Source: Bacteroidota bacterium (GTDB lineage Bacteria > Bacteroidota > Bacteroidia > B-17B0 > Aurantibacillaceae). Taken from it: 64,000 bases of DNA. The stretch spans positions 372,001-436,000 of the forward strand of contig JAUXTT010000017.1 in assembly GCA_030684395.1 (NCBI GenBank), read 5' to 3'. A model generated the notes under the pieces. It was not told the DNA's origin. It did not search any database and saw nothing but the letters and a program-made list of their open reading frames with translations. This document shows positions 35,495-44,203 of this stretch, piece after piece. A program made the position numbers and the translations under genes. Numbering within the stretch: position 1 is the stretch's first letter; the number at the start of each line of letters is the position of its first letter.

Positions 35495-35710
35495 AACACA
35501 GAGTACTCAGAGGTTAAAGAGTTGCACAGAGATTTTACTTTTATTCCTTGACATTAGCAAACAGTTAATTCATCGTCGATAAATATTCTGAAGAATAGCT
35601 TTCTTAATCTGCACATGAACAACTAAACCTGTTTTATTCTCCCTGAATTTCAATAAATAAACTCTGTGTAGCTTCTCCGCCATAGCGGATTCTCTGTGCT
35701 CTCTGTGTTG
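35495..35710. repeat. CACAGAG repeat pair in a 435-base gap
   Basis: Left arm 35495-35536 (AACACAGAGTACTCAGAGG...) and right arm 35661-35710 (ACTCTGTGTAGC...CTCTGTGTT) are inverted copies of the element also found at 2212-2307. The right arm contains CCGCCATAGCGG, a variant of the CCGCCGCGGCGG core at 2234. The gap between DUF493 (ends 35483) and the phosphatase (starts 35919) otherwise holds only one doubtful short frame. Confidence 0.75.
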
Positions 35711-35836
35711 AAGCTTCCCTTTCTCCCAAACTTTTTTTGGTAATTCAAAATCTATTTCAGTTATTTGCATCCACAAATGAAGAATACCATTCAACATATT
35801 TCTTTTATGCATAAAATGCGCACGCGATATTGCCAT
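35570..35836 (-). CDS. Doubtful short open frame across a CACAGAG repeat
   Basis: An ATG-started frame of 88 codons without a recognised domain. Its middle (QHREHRESAMAEKLHRV) is the direct translation of the CACAGAG repeat, so at least that part is not conserved protein. The flanks (ILHLWMQITEIDFELP and NKTGLVVHVQIKKAILQ) look protein-like but match nothing I know. It may be a decayed gene into which the repeat inserted, or chance. It is kept only because it is the sole frame in this gap. Confidence 0.2.
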   Translation of the reverse strand: MAISRAHFMHKRNMLNGILHLWMQITEIDFELPKKVWEKGKLQHREHRESAMAEKLHRVYLLKFRENKTGLVVHVQIKKAILQNIYRR

Positions 35837-35918
35837 TTTATGAATTGTATTATTTGCCTGTAATTACAAGGCGTTCAGAGATTTTCATTTTTTCATTTCC
35901 ATTAAAATTTTCACACAA

Positions 35919-37076
35919 ATGCAGACTTTTTCAGAGCTTGTATTAGACAAGTTAGACACATTGGTGGTTGTTGTAAACAATAGCGGTGATGTTGAGTATG
36001 TAAGTAAGTCCTCCAAAAAGCTGTTGGGCTACGAACCGGAGCAATTGCTCGGAGATCAGTGGTGGATAAAACCCAGACTCTCCGCAAGAGAAGGGCAAGA
36101 AATCAGGGAAAAGATCAAAAATCTTTTACTGCACGATTCGTCCAGTATTTCACAAAGATTTGAGCATGCGTTTAAAACATCACAAGGAATGATCAAATGG
36201 TTTAAATGGAGCTCAACCGTAGTTAATGAAAATCAATTAGTAGGTATTGGACTTGATATAACTGAGAAAAAGCTTTCAGAGCAGCGTATGTTGGAAGTGA
36301 ACCGCTCATTAACCGAAAGAAACAAAGAGATCACGGATAGCATCAACTATGCACAAAAGATACAGCAAGCTATTTTGCCTGACCCTTCCTTCTTGAAAGA
36401 GAAGTTTGCTGATGGATTTGTATTATACCAACCTAAAGACATAGTAAGCGGCGACTACTTTTTCTTTCACGAAACCGAAAGTAAAAAATATGTTGCGGCT
36501 ATAGACTGTACAGGACACGGCGTGCCCGGTGCCATGATGTCGGTTATTGCCAACTCTTTACTGAAAGAAGTATTCTTCAATAAAAAATTAGCAAGTCCGG
36601 AGGAAATTTTGTTTGAATTAGATGAATTACTATTCGAGGCCTTAAACAAAAATAACACCGAAGACATCCGTTATGATGGAATGGATATTTCTTTAATCTC
36701 GGTTGACAAACAAACCAATTTAATGGAGTTTGCCGGGGCAATGCGTCCTATATTCATCATACAGCAAGGTGTGCTCACTGAAATAAAAGGCAGTAAATTC
36801 CCTCTTGGTTTTCACCACTGTAAAAAAGATTTTGTACTGAATACCGTACAATTGAACGAAGGTGATATGATCTACCTTTCATCAGATGGCTATGGCGACC
36901 AATTTGGTGGCGACCGGAATAAAAAAATGAACAGAAGAGCTTTCAAGGAATTGTTACTATCCGTTGCAGATATGAGTGGAGAAGAGCAGGAAGCCTTTTT
37001 AGAATATGCGCACAAAAACTGGAAGCAAGATGAAGAACAAACAGATGATCTTTTGGTGATTGGTGTAAGGGTTTGA
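35919..37076 (+). CDS. PAS/SpoIIE PP2C-type serine phosphatase
   Basis: A 385-residue cytoplasmic protein: PAS domain (about 5-117, with YVSKSSKKLLGYEPEQLLG), linker coiled coil (118-150, ending YAQKIQQAILP) and SpoIIE phosphatase domain (about 160-385). Metal-binding residues are in SGDYFF (178-183), AIDCTGHGVPGAMMS (about 194-208), SSDGYGDQFGG (about 330) and TDDLLVIGV (about 375). It is the second such enzyme in the window, with a different sensor domain (PAS instead of GAF-like). It stands alone between the CACAGAG gap and a shared terminator with the convergent HD gene. Confidence 0.88.
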   Translation: MQTFSELVLDKLDTLVVVVNNSGDVEYVSKSSKKLLGYEPEQLLGDQWWIKPRLSAREGQEIREKIKNLLLHDSSSISQRFEHAFKTSQGMIKWFKWSSTVVNENQLVGIGLDITEKKLSEQRMLEVNRSLTERNKEITDSINYAQKIQQAILPDPSFLKEKFADGFVLYQPKDIVSGDYFFFHETESKKYVAAIDCTGHGVPGAMMSVIANSLLKEVFFNKKLASPEEILFELDELLFEALNKNNTEDIRYDGMDISLISVDKQTNLMEFAGAMRPIFIIQQGVLTEIKGSKFPLGFHHCKKDFVLNTVQLNEGDMIYLSSDGYGDQFGGDRNKKMNRRAFKELLLSVADMSGEEQEAFLEYAHKNWKQDEEQTDDLLVIGVRV

Positions 37077-37093
37077 GTATATAAAAATTAAAA

Positions 37094-37153
37094 GCTGCCC
37101 CGTTCGACTACCTGCCCCTCCGGCAGGCACTCAGCGACCGGCAGCCCTTTTTT
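37094..37153. terminator. Bidirectional terminator with an embedded repeat
   Basis: GCTGCC (37094-37099) pairs with GGCAGC (37140-37145). On the plus strand CC and a six-T tract (37148-37153) follow the stem, and on the minus strand TTTTAATTTTT follows it. Inside lies TTCGACTAC, a CCTGCC/GGCAGG hairpin (37111-37127) and CAGGCACTCAG. It serves the phosphatase and the convergent HD gene. Confidence 0.75.
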
Positions 37154-37160
37154 GTATTTA

Positions 37161-37706
37161 CTATTCCTGAATGTATTGATCGTATTCAATAATTTTTTCT
37201 TTGAGTCGCTGAGCGAGATATTCGTTCCCTTCTCCTAATTCTATCAAAATTAGCAAGGCCTCCTTTTTGTATTTTAGTCTCTTTTCAGCATCCCAAAAGG
37301 CAGGTGGCCTTTGAAGGTTGGTAATCCTGTCGGCAAGTTTAACCGCCCAAACTTCTTTATTGAGTTTTTTAATTCTACCTAAGGAATCCATCATCCGCTC
37401 TTCCTTGGGCAGGTCACTATTTTTAGTTAGCGCAGCAACAGCGTGCGCAACATCTATTCCATACAAATCGGTAAGTTCTTCAAAAGAAGTTGAAGTGTCT
37501 TCCAATGTATCATGTAACAAAGCTACTTTGATGGCAAAATTCGGATCAAACTCTTTAGTATTAAAAGAAGCAATCAATATTTCCATGGCCACATTACTTA
37601 AATGAACAACATAAGGAAGTTCTGTGCCCGGTATCTTTTGGTTTTGCTCAAGATGTTTTGCAGTTGCAAATTTTATAGTTTCCTGATAGATAGTTTGAAT
37701 GTCCAT
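37161..37706 (-). CDS. MESH1-like HD hydrolase (probable ppGpp hydrolase)
   Basis: A 181-residue protein containing only the HD hydrolase domain of the RelA/SpoT family. Metal and catalytic residues match MESH1/SAH: H35 (YVVHL), H65-D66 (LLHDT), E69-D70 and D126 with N130 (KLADRITN). It lacks synthetase, TGS and ACT domains, so it would be a stand-alone (p)ppGpp or related nucleotide pyrophosphohydrolase; MESH1 enzymes also act on NADPH. It is a single gene with a terminator directly after its stop codon. Confidence 0.83.
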   Translation of the reverse strand: MDIQTIYQETIKFATAKHLEQNQKIPGTELPYVVHLSNVAMEILIASFNTKEFDPNFAIKVALLHDTLEDTSTSFEELTDLYGIDVAHAVAALTKNSDLPKEERMMDSLGRIKKLNKEVWAVKLADRITNLQRPPAFWDAEKRLKYKKEALLILIELGEGNEYLAQRLKEKIIEYDQYIQE

Positions 37707-37814
37707 GTTTTATAATTCGGGTAAAATGCAGAACTTTTATTCGAGAATAAATTTAACAATTAAAAGACAAAACACCAGAATGTAATCATTTCCTGTAGTC
37801 TACTAACTGATTCA

Positions 37815-40232
37815 TCACCACTTATACTGTAAAGTAACATACCAATTAATAGGATCAGAAGGAAGTATTCCGGGACCGGGATACCCTTCTGCTCTTCTTG
37901 TAAAATAAGTATTGTTTGTCAGGTTATTTAACCCGCTTGCCAGTGTAAACCATTTCCAGGTATAGTTTACCGACCAGTCCATGACATAGAAAGCGGGAAT
38001 CAACCCTGTTGATCCGTCATTGGCTTTGGGTGTATTGCTTGCATCGCTATATTGTTGTGCCGTGTAGGAATACTGCAAAGTGGTTCCAAATTTTTTAGTT
38101 TTAAAACTTAAGCCTGTTCTACAAATAAACGTTGGGACAAACTCAACCAGTTTATTGGTAAAGGCTGCTTCTTTACTTCCAATGTATCGTGCATCAATGT
38201 ATGAAACGTTTGTAAACAGGCTAAGGTTTTTAGTGGTGTTCTTTTTAAATAATTTCAGGAAATTCAACTCAGCAAAACTCTCAATGCCCACATTTCTGCT
38301 ATCAGAAATATTGGTACGTAAGCGATACAATTGAACACCATCATCGCTTTTCAGGATCGTACCTATTCGATTGTTGTAACGAAGATAAAATACGCTCACA
38401 TCCGCATAAAAGAAATTTTTTACCGAAACACGGTAACCCATATCTGCCGTAAATCCATCTTCATCTTTTAAATTTGGATCCACTTTCAAATTAGGATTAA
38501 TTACACGCATATCATTAAAATTAATGGAGCGGTAATTCTGACTAATATTCAGGTACACTTCAGATATATCTGTTGGTTTAAACACTCCCCCAACACCTGC
38601 CAGTACAAAATTTCTGTCGTTGCGGTTCTTTTCATAATTCTGCTTGAAAAATATCGTGTCACCATTCAACAACGTATTTACTTCATTGTAATACCCCTTT
38701 GATTGTGTTGAGATATACTCATAACGCAAACCGGGCGTAATACTGAATCGTGAATTAATTAACCACAAATTTTCAGTAAATACTGCAATGTTTCTACTTG
38801 GAAAAAAATAATCAGAGCTTTCCAAGCGATCGGGATGAAGGTATTCAAATTCAGGTTTTGAGTTTGCACTTGCTGAACCCTGCTTGCGATAAGTGCTTCC
38901 ACTATAATAACGTGAACCGATTAAAAAGACTGAATTGCCTTTAAGAAATTTGTAACGGTGTAAAAATCTCAACTCTGATCCAACATTTTTGTAATCGTCC
39001 TGTAGCAAATCTCTGTTCTTTGTTGTATCATCCGGTCTGTCGGCACGTCCCAAAAAACCAAGGGCATCTCTACCCGCAAGCAGACCAAAAGAAACCCAAC
39101 TTAATTTTGTTCTGTCATTTATTTTGTAATTTAATTCGGTAGCGAATAAATTCCAATCTACTTTAAACCAGTTTCGCGGGCGCTTGCTTGCACTCGGGTC
39201 TTTATAAAAATCTTTGTCAGTAAGCCCGCCTGCTTGTTGAGCGAGGTAGTGATTGTAGGTGTATTCCACTTTAATACTTATGCTCTCGTTGATTTGGTAT
39301 TTAAGTGATGCATGTGCAGTTTGCTGATCGAATGCAGATCTTGGTCTCCAGCCAGTACCTTGTTTGTATTGAACAAATGTATAATAAGAGAGCTTTTTTA
39401 CTTTTCCATAAAAGGAATTAAAACTATTCAAGAACCCAAAGGAACCCAATGTTTGTCTGGAGATTACGTTGAATTTTTTTATTGCTTCATCTCCGTTCTT
39501 AAAACGAAAATTAATAAAACCTCCGAACTGTGTACCGTACTGCAAACTCGCTGCTCCACGTATGATCTCAATCCGTTCAACCGCTTCTGAAGGCGGAGAG
39601 TAATAACTCTCAGGGTAACCTAAAGCATCCGCACTTATATCATACCCGTTTTGGCGGGTATTAAAATTAGAAACACGATTCGGATTTAAACCTCTTCCTC
39701 CTATGCCCAATTGCAGACCGGCTCCGTCATTCTCAAAAATATTGATCCCCGCTACCTTTGCAAAAAGTTGCCTTTGATTATTGGTAGCCAAATTAGCATT
39801 CAGGTCTCCAATCAAAACCACTTCCGTCTTTTTTCCGGCATAGATTGCTGTTCCCTCTACATTATTCAACCGTGTAATCCCGAAATTATTTTCCTTTGCC
39901 GCTTCTATATTTACTTCCTGCAAGTCTTTAATATCACTTTCCAAAATAATAACAATGGAAGTGTCAGCCTGAACGGTAAGAATAAAGTTCTTTTTCTTAA
40001 ATCCGGTTTTACTCACAATAAACGAATGTTTTCCATTAGAAACAGAAAAGAATGATGTTGAGCTGTCACAATTACCGATAATCTTCTTGTCCATATTAAT
40101 TATGCAGCCGGCAATAGGATTACCCTTAACAGAATCTGCATACAAGGTCATTGTAACTTTGTACTCCTGGGCCATCAAGGACAGAGAAAAACAACACAGA
40201 AGGCTAAAAATATAAAGAGATCTCGTTAGCAT
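37815..40232 (-). CDS. TonB-dependent receptor, FecA-like
   Basis: An 805-residue outer-membrane receptor: signal peptide (1-21), carboxypeptidase-regulatory-like beta domain (about 22-105), plug (about 125-240; QLGIGGRGLNPNRVSNFNTR, ERIEIIRGAASLQYGTQFGG), then a 22-strand barrel ending ...WYVTLQYKW. The segment EGTAIYAGKKTEVV and the plug resemble Bacteroidota receptors annotated as ferric citrate (FecA) type. No N-terminal signalling domain of the FecA/FecR type is present. Its ATG overlaps the stop of the HTTM gene (TAATG), so it is the last gene of a four-gene operon. Confidence 0.88.
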   Translation of the reverse strand: MLTRSLYIFSLLCCFSLSLMAQEYKVTMTLYADSVKGNPIAGCIINMDKKIIGNCDSSTSFFSVSNGKHSFIVSKTGFKKKNFILTVQADTSIVIILESDIKDLQEVNIEAAKENNFGITRLNNVEGTAIYAGKKTEVVLIGDLNANLATNNQRQLFAKVAGINIFENDGAGLQLGIGGRGLNPNRVSNFNTRQNGYDISADALGYPESYYSPPSEAVERIEIIRGAASLQYGTQFGGFINFRFKNGDEAIKKFNVISRQTLGSFGFLNSFNSFYGKVKKLSYYTFVQYKQGTGWRPRSAFDQQTAHASLKYQINESISIKVEYTYNHYLAQQAGGLTDKDFYKDPSASKRPRNWFKVDWNLFATELNYKINDRTKLSWVSFGLLAGRDALGFLGRADRPDDTTKNRDLLQDDYKNVGSELRFLHRYKFLKGNSVFLIGSRYYSGSTYRKQGSASANSKPEFEYLHPDRLESSDYFFPSRNIAVFTENLWLINSRFSITPGLRYEYISTQSKGYYNEVNTLLNGDTIFFKQNYEKNRNDRNFVLAGVGGVFKPTDISEVYLNISQNYRSINFNDMRVINPNLKVDPNLKDEDGFTADMGYRVSVKNFFYADVSVFYLRYNNRIGTILKSDDGVQLYRLRTNISDSRNVGIESFAELNFLKLFKKNTTKNLSLFTNVSYIDARYIGSKEAAFTNKLVEFVPTFICRTGLSFKTKKFGTTLQYSYTAQQYSDASNTPKANDGSTGLIPAFYVMDWSVNYTWKWFTLASGLNNLTNNTYFTRRAEGYPGPGILPSDPINWYVTLQYKW

Positions 40233-41563
40233 TAATAAGGAAGTATCCAGGTCTTGTTTTTAAAGTCATCTTTCAAACTTGAAAGATCTATGGAAGAATC
40301 AACAAATCTTCGGCTACCTCCACCATTCAGGGTTACAAAAGCATCAGCCTTTACAGCAAAGTTTTCCATTCCTTTTTTTTCGAAATCATTCTTAATGATG
40401 CGGGCATATTGCAACATCATATCGGGTTGCGTGCACATCATTTTTTCCTGCATCGGAGTGAGGTAATCACAATTGCTTATCTCAATTTTTTTTCCACTCG
40501 TTTTATCCTCCACATAAAAAAAACTCGTCCCTGCCTTTTCCATCAACATAACCCGCCAGGAAAAACGAAAACCTTGTTCTGTCCAAAATAGTTTTCCTGG
40601 GTAAGCAATGTACCTGAAGGGCATCAGTAATTGAAAAAAGAAGAACAGACCCATTACATAAAAAAATATTCTGCGTTTAAAAATTGAATTAGAATACTGC
40701 TTTGTACTTGTATGTGTATTAAGGTCGGGCAAAAAACTCAGGAGTTTTTTGTGAAACTCTTCGGGAAAGAAAATAACTGTGAGAGCAATCATAATATACG
40801 GAAACATCCCAATATTAAACAAAGCACGTGTTGCGAGGTGAAATACTATCACAAAAAAATAGGCAATAAAAATGGTTTTGCGCCTTACCAATAAAAAAGG
40901 GATAAACAAGTCGTATACGCAACCAAACCAACTAAAGAAATACGCTACCCATAATTCATCCATTAAGCCTCCCACAACGGGAAGGTGATTTTGAGCAGGC
41001 AACCATATTCGCAAAGGCTGTGCCTCAAATAACCAATCGTAATTCAATTTAGCAACTCCTGCGAAAAAATAAACTATCAATACCTGAAACTTAATTGTCC
41101 ATATCCAATAGTTAGAAACGCTTTTCAACGAACTTCTTTTAAAAAAGAGGTTGTCCAGAGAATATGCTTTTGCTGCCGGAAGAAAAATAATGAGAAAACT
41201 CACCAGGCTAATAAAGTAGTAGTGGTTGAGATAATTGGTTTTGTCTATTAATTCAACGTAAGTGAACAAAAGAAAAAACAGAGTGGTGCTTATACGATAA
41301 AACAATCCTGTCATAATAAACAGAGCAGATATTAACATAAGACAAAAAACCGCATACATTCCGTTTGATGACAAAGGGCTTAGCCACTCAAACCCGTAGA
41401 AAGGAAAAAAGTGTTCGGGTTTAATGTACATATCGTACACCCATCCTTTCATTATAAACCGAAGGGTAGACAAAAACATCAACGCTCCAAAAGCAATTCT
41501 GAAAACTACCAGCGGGGCAATAGATACATCCCTTAACAGATTATTTTTTAGTTTGTTAATCAC
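40232..41563 (-). CDS. HTTM / vitamin K-dependent gamma-carboxylase-like membrane protein
   Basis: A 443-residue integral membrane protein with several helices and the HTTM (horizontally transferred transmembrane) domain. LIDKTNYLNHYY (residues 105-116) corresponds to the region of human gamma-glutamyl carboxylase that carries the catalytic lysine (here Lys108). YFFAGVAKLNYDWL is the second conserved block. A soluble C-terminal part (about 330-443) follows the last helix. It starts with GTG, 8 bases inside the imelysin gene, and ends one base into the receptor gene, so translation is tightly coupled. The reaction in bacteria is unknown; menaquinone-dependent oxidation or carboxylation is a hypothesis. 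Confidence 0.82.
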   Translation of the reverse strand: MINKLKNNLLRDVSIAPLVVFRIAFGALMFLSTLRFIMKGWVYDMYIKPEHFFPFYGFEWLSPLSSNGMYAVFCLMLISALFIMTGLFYRISTTLFFLLFTYVELIDKTNYLNHYYFISLVSFLIIFLPAAKAYSLDNLFFKRSSLKSVSNYWIWTIKFQVLIVYFFAGVAKLNYDWLFEAQPLRIWLPAQNHLPVVGGLMDELWVAYFFSWFGCVYDLFIPFLLVRRKTIFIAYFFVIVFHLATRALFNIGMFPYIMIALTVIFFPEEFHKKLLSFLPDLNTHTSTKQYSNSIFKRRIFFYVMGLFFFFQLLMPFRYIAYPGKLFWTEQGFRFSWRVMLMEKAGTSFFYVEDKTSGKKIEISNCDYLTPMQEKMMCTQPDMMLQYARIIKNDFEKKGMENFAVKADAFVTLNGGGSRRFVDSSIDLSSLKDDFKNKTWILPY

Positions 41564-42659
41564 CGTCGGTATCCTGATATGTAATTACAATTCCTAATGC
41601 GGAAGGCATGTCGGCTTTTAAAAGCACTACCAATCTTTGAAGTTCTGTATATGCCACATCAACAGGAGCCTGATTATTCACCACAGAGTTGTCCAGTGTT
41701 TCGGGGATCAGATTGATTTTTTCTTTTACCACTGTAAACTGATTGGTGATGGTTGCATTCAACGATGCTCCGTTGTATTGTGCGTTTAGAAAGTCGAGGT
41801 AATCATCAAACCCTTTTCCTGAATTTCCTAAATAAATTTTTTCTAAAGACTCCACATGCTTTTTCAACAATACCAAAGATGCTTTAGAATAATAAGCCTC
41901 ACATTTTTCCGGCAACACAACGCCTAATGTTTTTTTGCCCAAAGGAATTCCCACACGATAGTTTTTCGTGATCTCCAAATCCTGATTGAGCTGATTTACC
42001 AATAAACCAACAGAACTTCCTATATCACTTCCATTGCTTGAAATAAAAGTAGTGCGATAAGAAGAATTCCATTGATTTACTATAGATGTTGCTTTCGTTT
42101 TTAATTCTGCTACCAAAGCGATTAAATATCCGGATCTTTTAACTGCGTTTGAATCAATTGTAAAATGGTCGAGAATTTGTTGATCTGTTTTCCCTTTTCC
42201 GTACAATAAATAATCTAAGGCCGGATAGCCCTTAGCGTCAAAATTAGAAGCCATGTTCAAATCATAAACCTCCGTATTGATATTTGAATTTATCTGGGGT
42301 GTATCGCATGGAAATGTATTTGCTCCTGATCTGAAAACCTCACTCTCTGCCGGACCAAACTCAAAAGCAGAAACCACCTCAAAAGATAAATAAACATTCT
42401 GAAACTTTGCCCTCAACGAAAGGAGGTTTGCATTGTTTTTGTTGGAAATAAAAGTGGTAGTTGCAAGCTCCAGTGAATCGACACTTGATTTATAAGAAAT
42501 ATACGAAGGAATAATAATGTTATCGGCCATATTGGTCAATAACTCTGTTTTATTAAAATCGTCTTTCTGCTCTTCTTCTTTGTCCTTGTTTTTTTTACAC
42601 GCAGTAAAAATCAAAGAAAAACTTACGGCACTTATTATTAACAGTCTTTTATTTTTCAT
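41556..42659 (-). CDS. Imelysin-family lipoprotein
   Basis: A 367-residue lipoprotein (lipobox LIFTAC, Cys21) with the two four-helix-bundle halves of the imelysin/peptidase M75 family. At the site of the GxHxxE motif it has GYPALD (144-149), so the His and Glu are replaced by Pro and Asp; metal binding at that site is unlikely in the usual way. Family members are linked to iron uptake and many are not proteases. It sits between DUF4856 and the HTTM gene in one operon and probably hands the substrate to, or assists, the receptor at the outer membrane. Confidence 0.85.
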   Translation of the reverse strand: MKNKRLLIISAVSFSLIFTACKKNKDKEEEQKDDFNKTELLTNMADNIIIPSYISYKSSVDSLELATTTFISNKNNANLLSLRAKFQNVYLSFEVVSAFEFGPAESEVFRSGANTFPCDTPQINSNINTEVYDLNMASNFDAKGYPALDYLLYGKGKTDQQILDHFTIDSNAVKRSGYLIALVAELKTKATSIVNQWNSSYRTTFISSNGSDIGSSVGLLVNQLNQDLEITKNYRVGIPLGKKTLGVVLPEKCEAYYSKASLVLLKKHVESLEKIYLGNSGKGFDDYLDFLNAQYNGASLNATITNQFTVVKEKINLIPETLDNSVVNNQAPVDVAYTELQRLVVLLKADMPSALGIVITYQDTDGD

Positions 42660-42724
42660 TTTCTAAAAAATTCAACAAGGATTGATACTATTGCGATCAA
42701 CCCTTGTTACTAAACAAAAAGATT

Positions 42725-43855
42725 CTACAATTTCGTTGCATCCAAACCAAAGATACTTGCCATTTCATTAATAGCATTATCCATATTGGTTGTTGTTACC
42801 TGATACATGTTTGATCCAAAATAACCTAACAAAGTATTTATCTGAGCATCAGTAATTGTTTTTGAAGGATTGTATTTAAATGCTTTAATAAAACCAAGAC
42901 CTTCTGACAATGCATGATTGCGTTTCCCATCATCAGCAAAATTTGTTTTTGCTTGTTTTACATAAGTAATGAAGCGCCCTGCTGCAACTTTTTCCCATGT
43001 TTTGATCACTATATCTTTTTGAGCATCACGAACCGTATTGTCTTTGTTAGTTATAGCAGCACGTCCTTTAAGGAAGGCATTCATCATAGTTACATTAACA
43101 GAAGTTGCACTGTTTACATTTGGAGCATCTAAAGCATTACTCACCGAATTACAATAGCTTCCCCAGTTTTTTAAACCGGTAACAGTAGTCGGAAAATCAA
43201 CAGGCACTCCGAAGTATCCGAAAGCCTCATCCCAAGCGTGCTCCTGAGCAGTGGTTCCATTTGTTACAGTAGAGTTATCATAAGAACTAATATTGGTTAA
43301 AATAGTTGTCGCCTGATTATAAAATACTGCTGCCATCAAGCCTTTTTCTACAAACTCCTTGTATTCTACGCCGTTCCCATCAACAATGTATGCAGCTGTT
43401 CCGGAAGTTAACTTACCTGCCGTACCGTTAGAAGCTGTAGGAGTAGTTTGTGTAACAGTTCCAAGGTCGGTTAAATTACTTTCAATTTCAGATTGGAGAT
43501 TATAGGTGTTAGCTGTTTTGTCTTTTAATTGAAATCCACTTGTATTAAGTGATGGATCCACAATAAACTGGCTATTTAGGTTAGCATACATATCTTTCAT
43601 TTTCTGCGCATCCAAAACAGGGGTAGCTGTTGATGTGTGTGCTGTTTTAATATAGGTTGTGATTTCTCCTAACATTGCAATCCGCTTAGTAGAAGATGAA
43701 AAATCTACCGAAGTAAAGTTATAAGTTGTTGGAACCGTATAAGTAGGTGTTGATGAAGTCGGTGATGGCTCCGGAGTTTTATCCTTTTTACACGAGACAG
43801 ATAACATCGCTACAGGTAGTGCAATTAAAAGTGTTTTCTTAAATGATAATTTCAT
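42725..43855 (-). CDS. DUF4856 lipoprotein
   Basis: A 376-residue lipoprotein (lipobox LSVSC, Cys22) with a Pro/Thr/Ser linker after the anchor and a helical body. The segment AWDEAFGYFGVPVDFP (about 208-223) is what I recall as the DUF4856 signature. The overall arrangement of two helical repeats resembles the imelysin neighbour. It is the first gene of the four-gene operon, 65 bases upstream of imelysin. The function is unknown; the company suggests an iron- or metal-related periplasmic or surface role. Confidence 0.82.
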   Translation of the reverse strand: MKLSFKKTLLIALPVAMLSVSCKKDKTPEPSPTSSTPTYTVPTTYNFTSVDFSSSTKRIAMLGEITTYIKTAHTSTATPVLDAQKMKDMYANLNSQFIVDPSLNTSGFQLKDKTANTYNLQSEIESNLTDLGTVTQTTPTASNGTAGKLTSGTAAYIVDGNGVEYKEFVEKGLMAAVFYNQATTILTNISSYDNSTVTNGTTAQEHAWDEAFGYFGVPVDFPTTVTGLKNWGSYCNSVSNALDAPNVNSATSVNVTMMNAFLKGRAAITNKDNTVRDAQKDIVIKTWEKVAAGRFITYVKQAKTNFADDGKRNHALSEGLGFIKAFKYNPSKTITDAQINTLLGYFGSNMYQVTTTNMDNAINEMASIFGLDATKL

Positions 43856-43898
43856 AAATTATATATATTGTTATTTAGATTGATTTTAAACTTCGTGG

Positions 43899-43906
43899 CA
43901 AATGTA
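43899..43906 (-). promoter_or_regulatory. -7 box upstream of the DUF4856 operon
   Basis: TACATTTG (exact TAnnTTTG) lies 43 bases before the ATG on the minus strand. No convincing -33 TTG was found. The adjacent sequence TACCTAAAATAGGGTA (43930-43945) is an imperfect inverted repeat that could be an operator. Confidence 0.45.
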
Positions 43907-43976
43907 GATACAATGGCAGGAGTGCGCCATACCTAAAATAGGGTATTTTAACAAAAACTGAGATTTATCAGTGCTT

Positions 43977-44192
43977 TCAGACTTTTCTGAATCGGGGCAA
44001 GATGCGCCCTTTCACATTCACCTCTTCGGTAAACATACTTAAAGGTCTAACCCAAAGGTTGTTACCCTCTTCCTGGTAAAGAGCTTTGTAAATAACGAGT
44101 GTCTCTAGTGTTTCAGAATGTTTAGCAATTCCGATCACTTCATACTCATTTCCTTTGTAGTGTTTGTATTTACCTAATAGAATACTTTGCAT
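43977..44192 (-). CDS. DUF1653 domain protein
   Basis: A 71-residue protein that matches the small DUF1653 family over its whole length: GKYKHYKGNEYEVIGIAKHSETLE and YQEEGNNLWVRPLSMFTEEV. The function is unknown. It is 11 bases downstream of the DNA glycosylase gene on the same strand and is probably cotranscribed with it. Confidence 0.85.
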   Translation of the reverse strand: MQSILLGKYKHYKGNEYEVIGIAKHSETLETLVIYKALYQEEGNNLWVRPLSMFTEEVNVKGRILPRFRKV

Positions 44193-44203
44193 TATCCCGA
44201 AAA

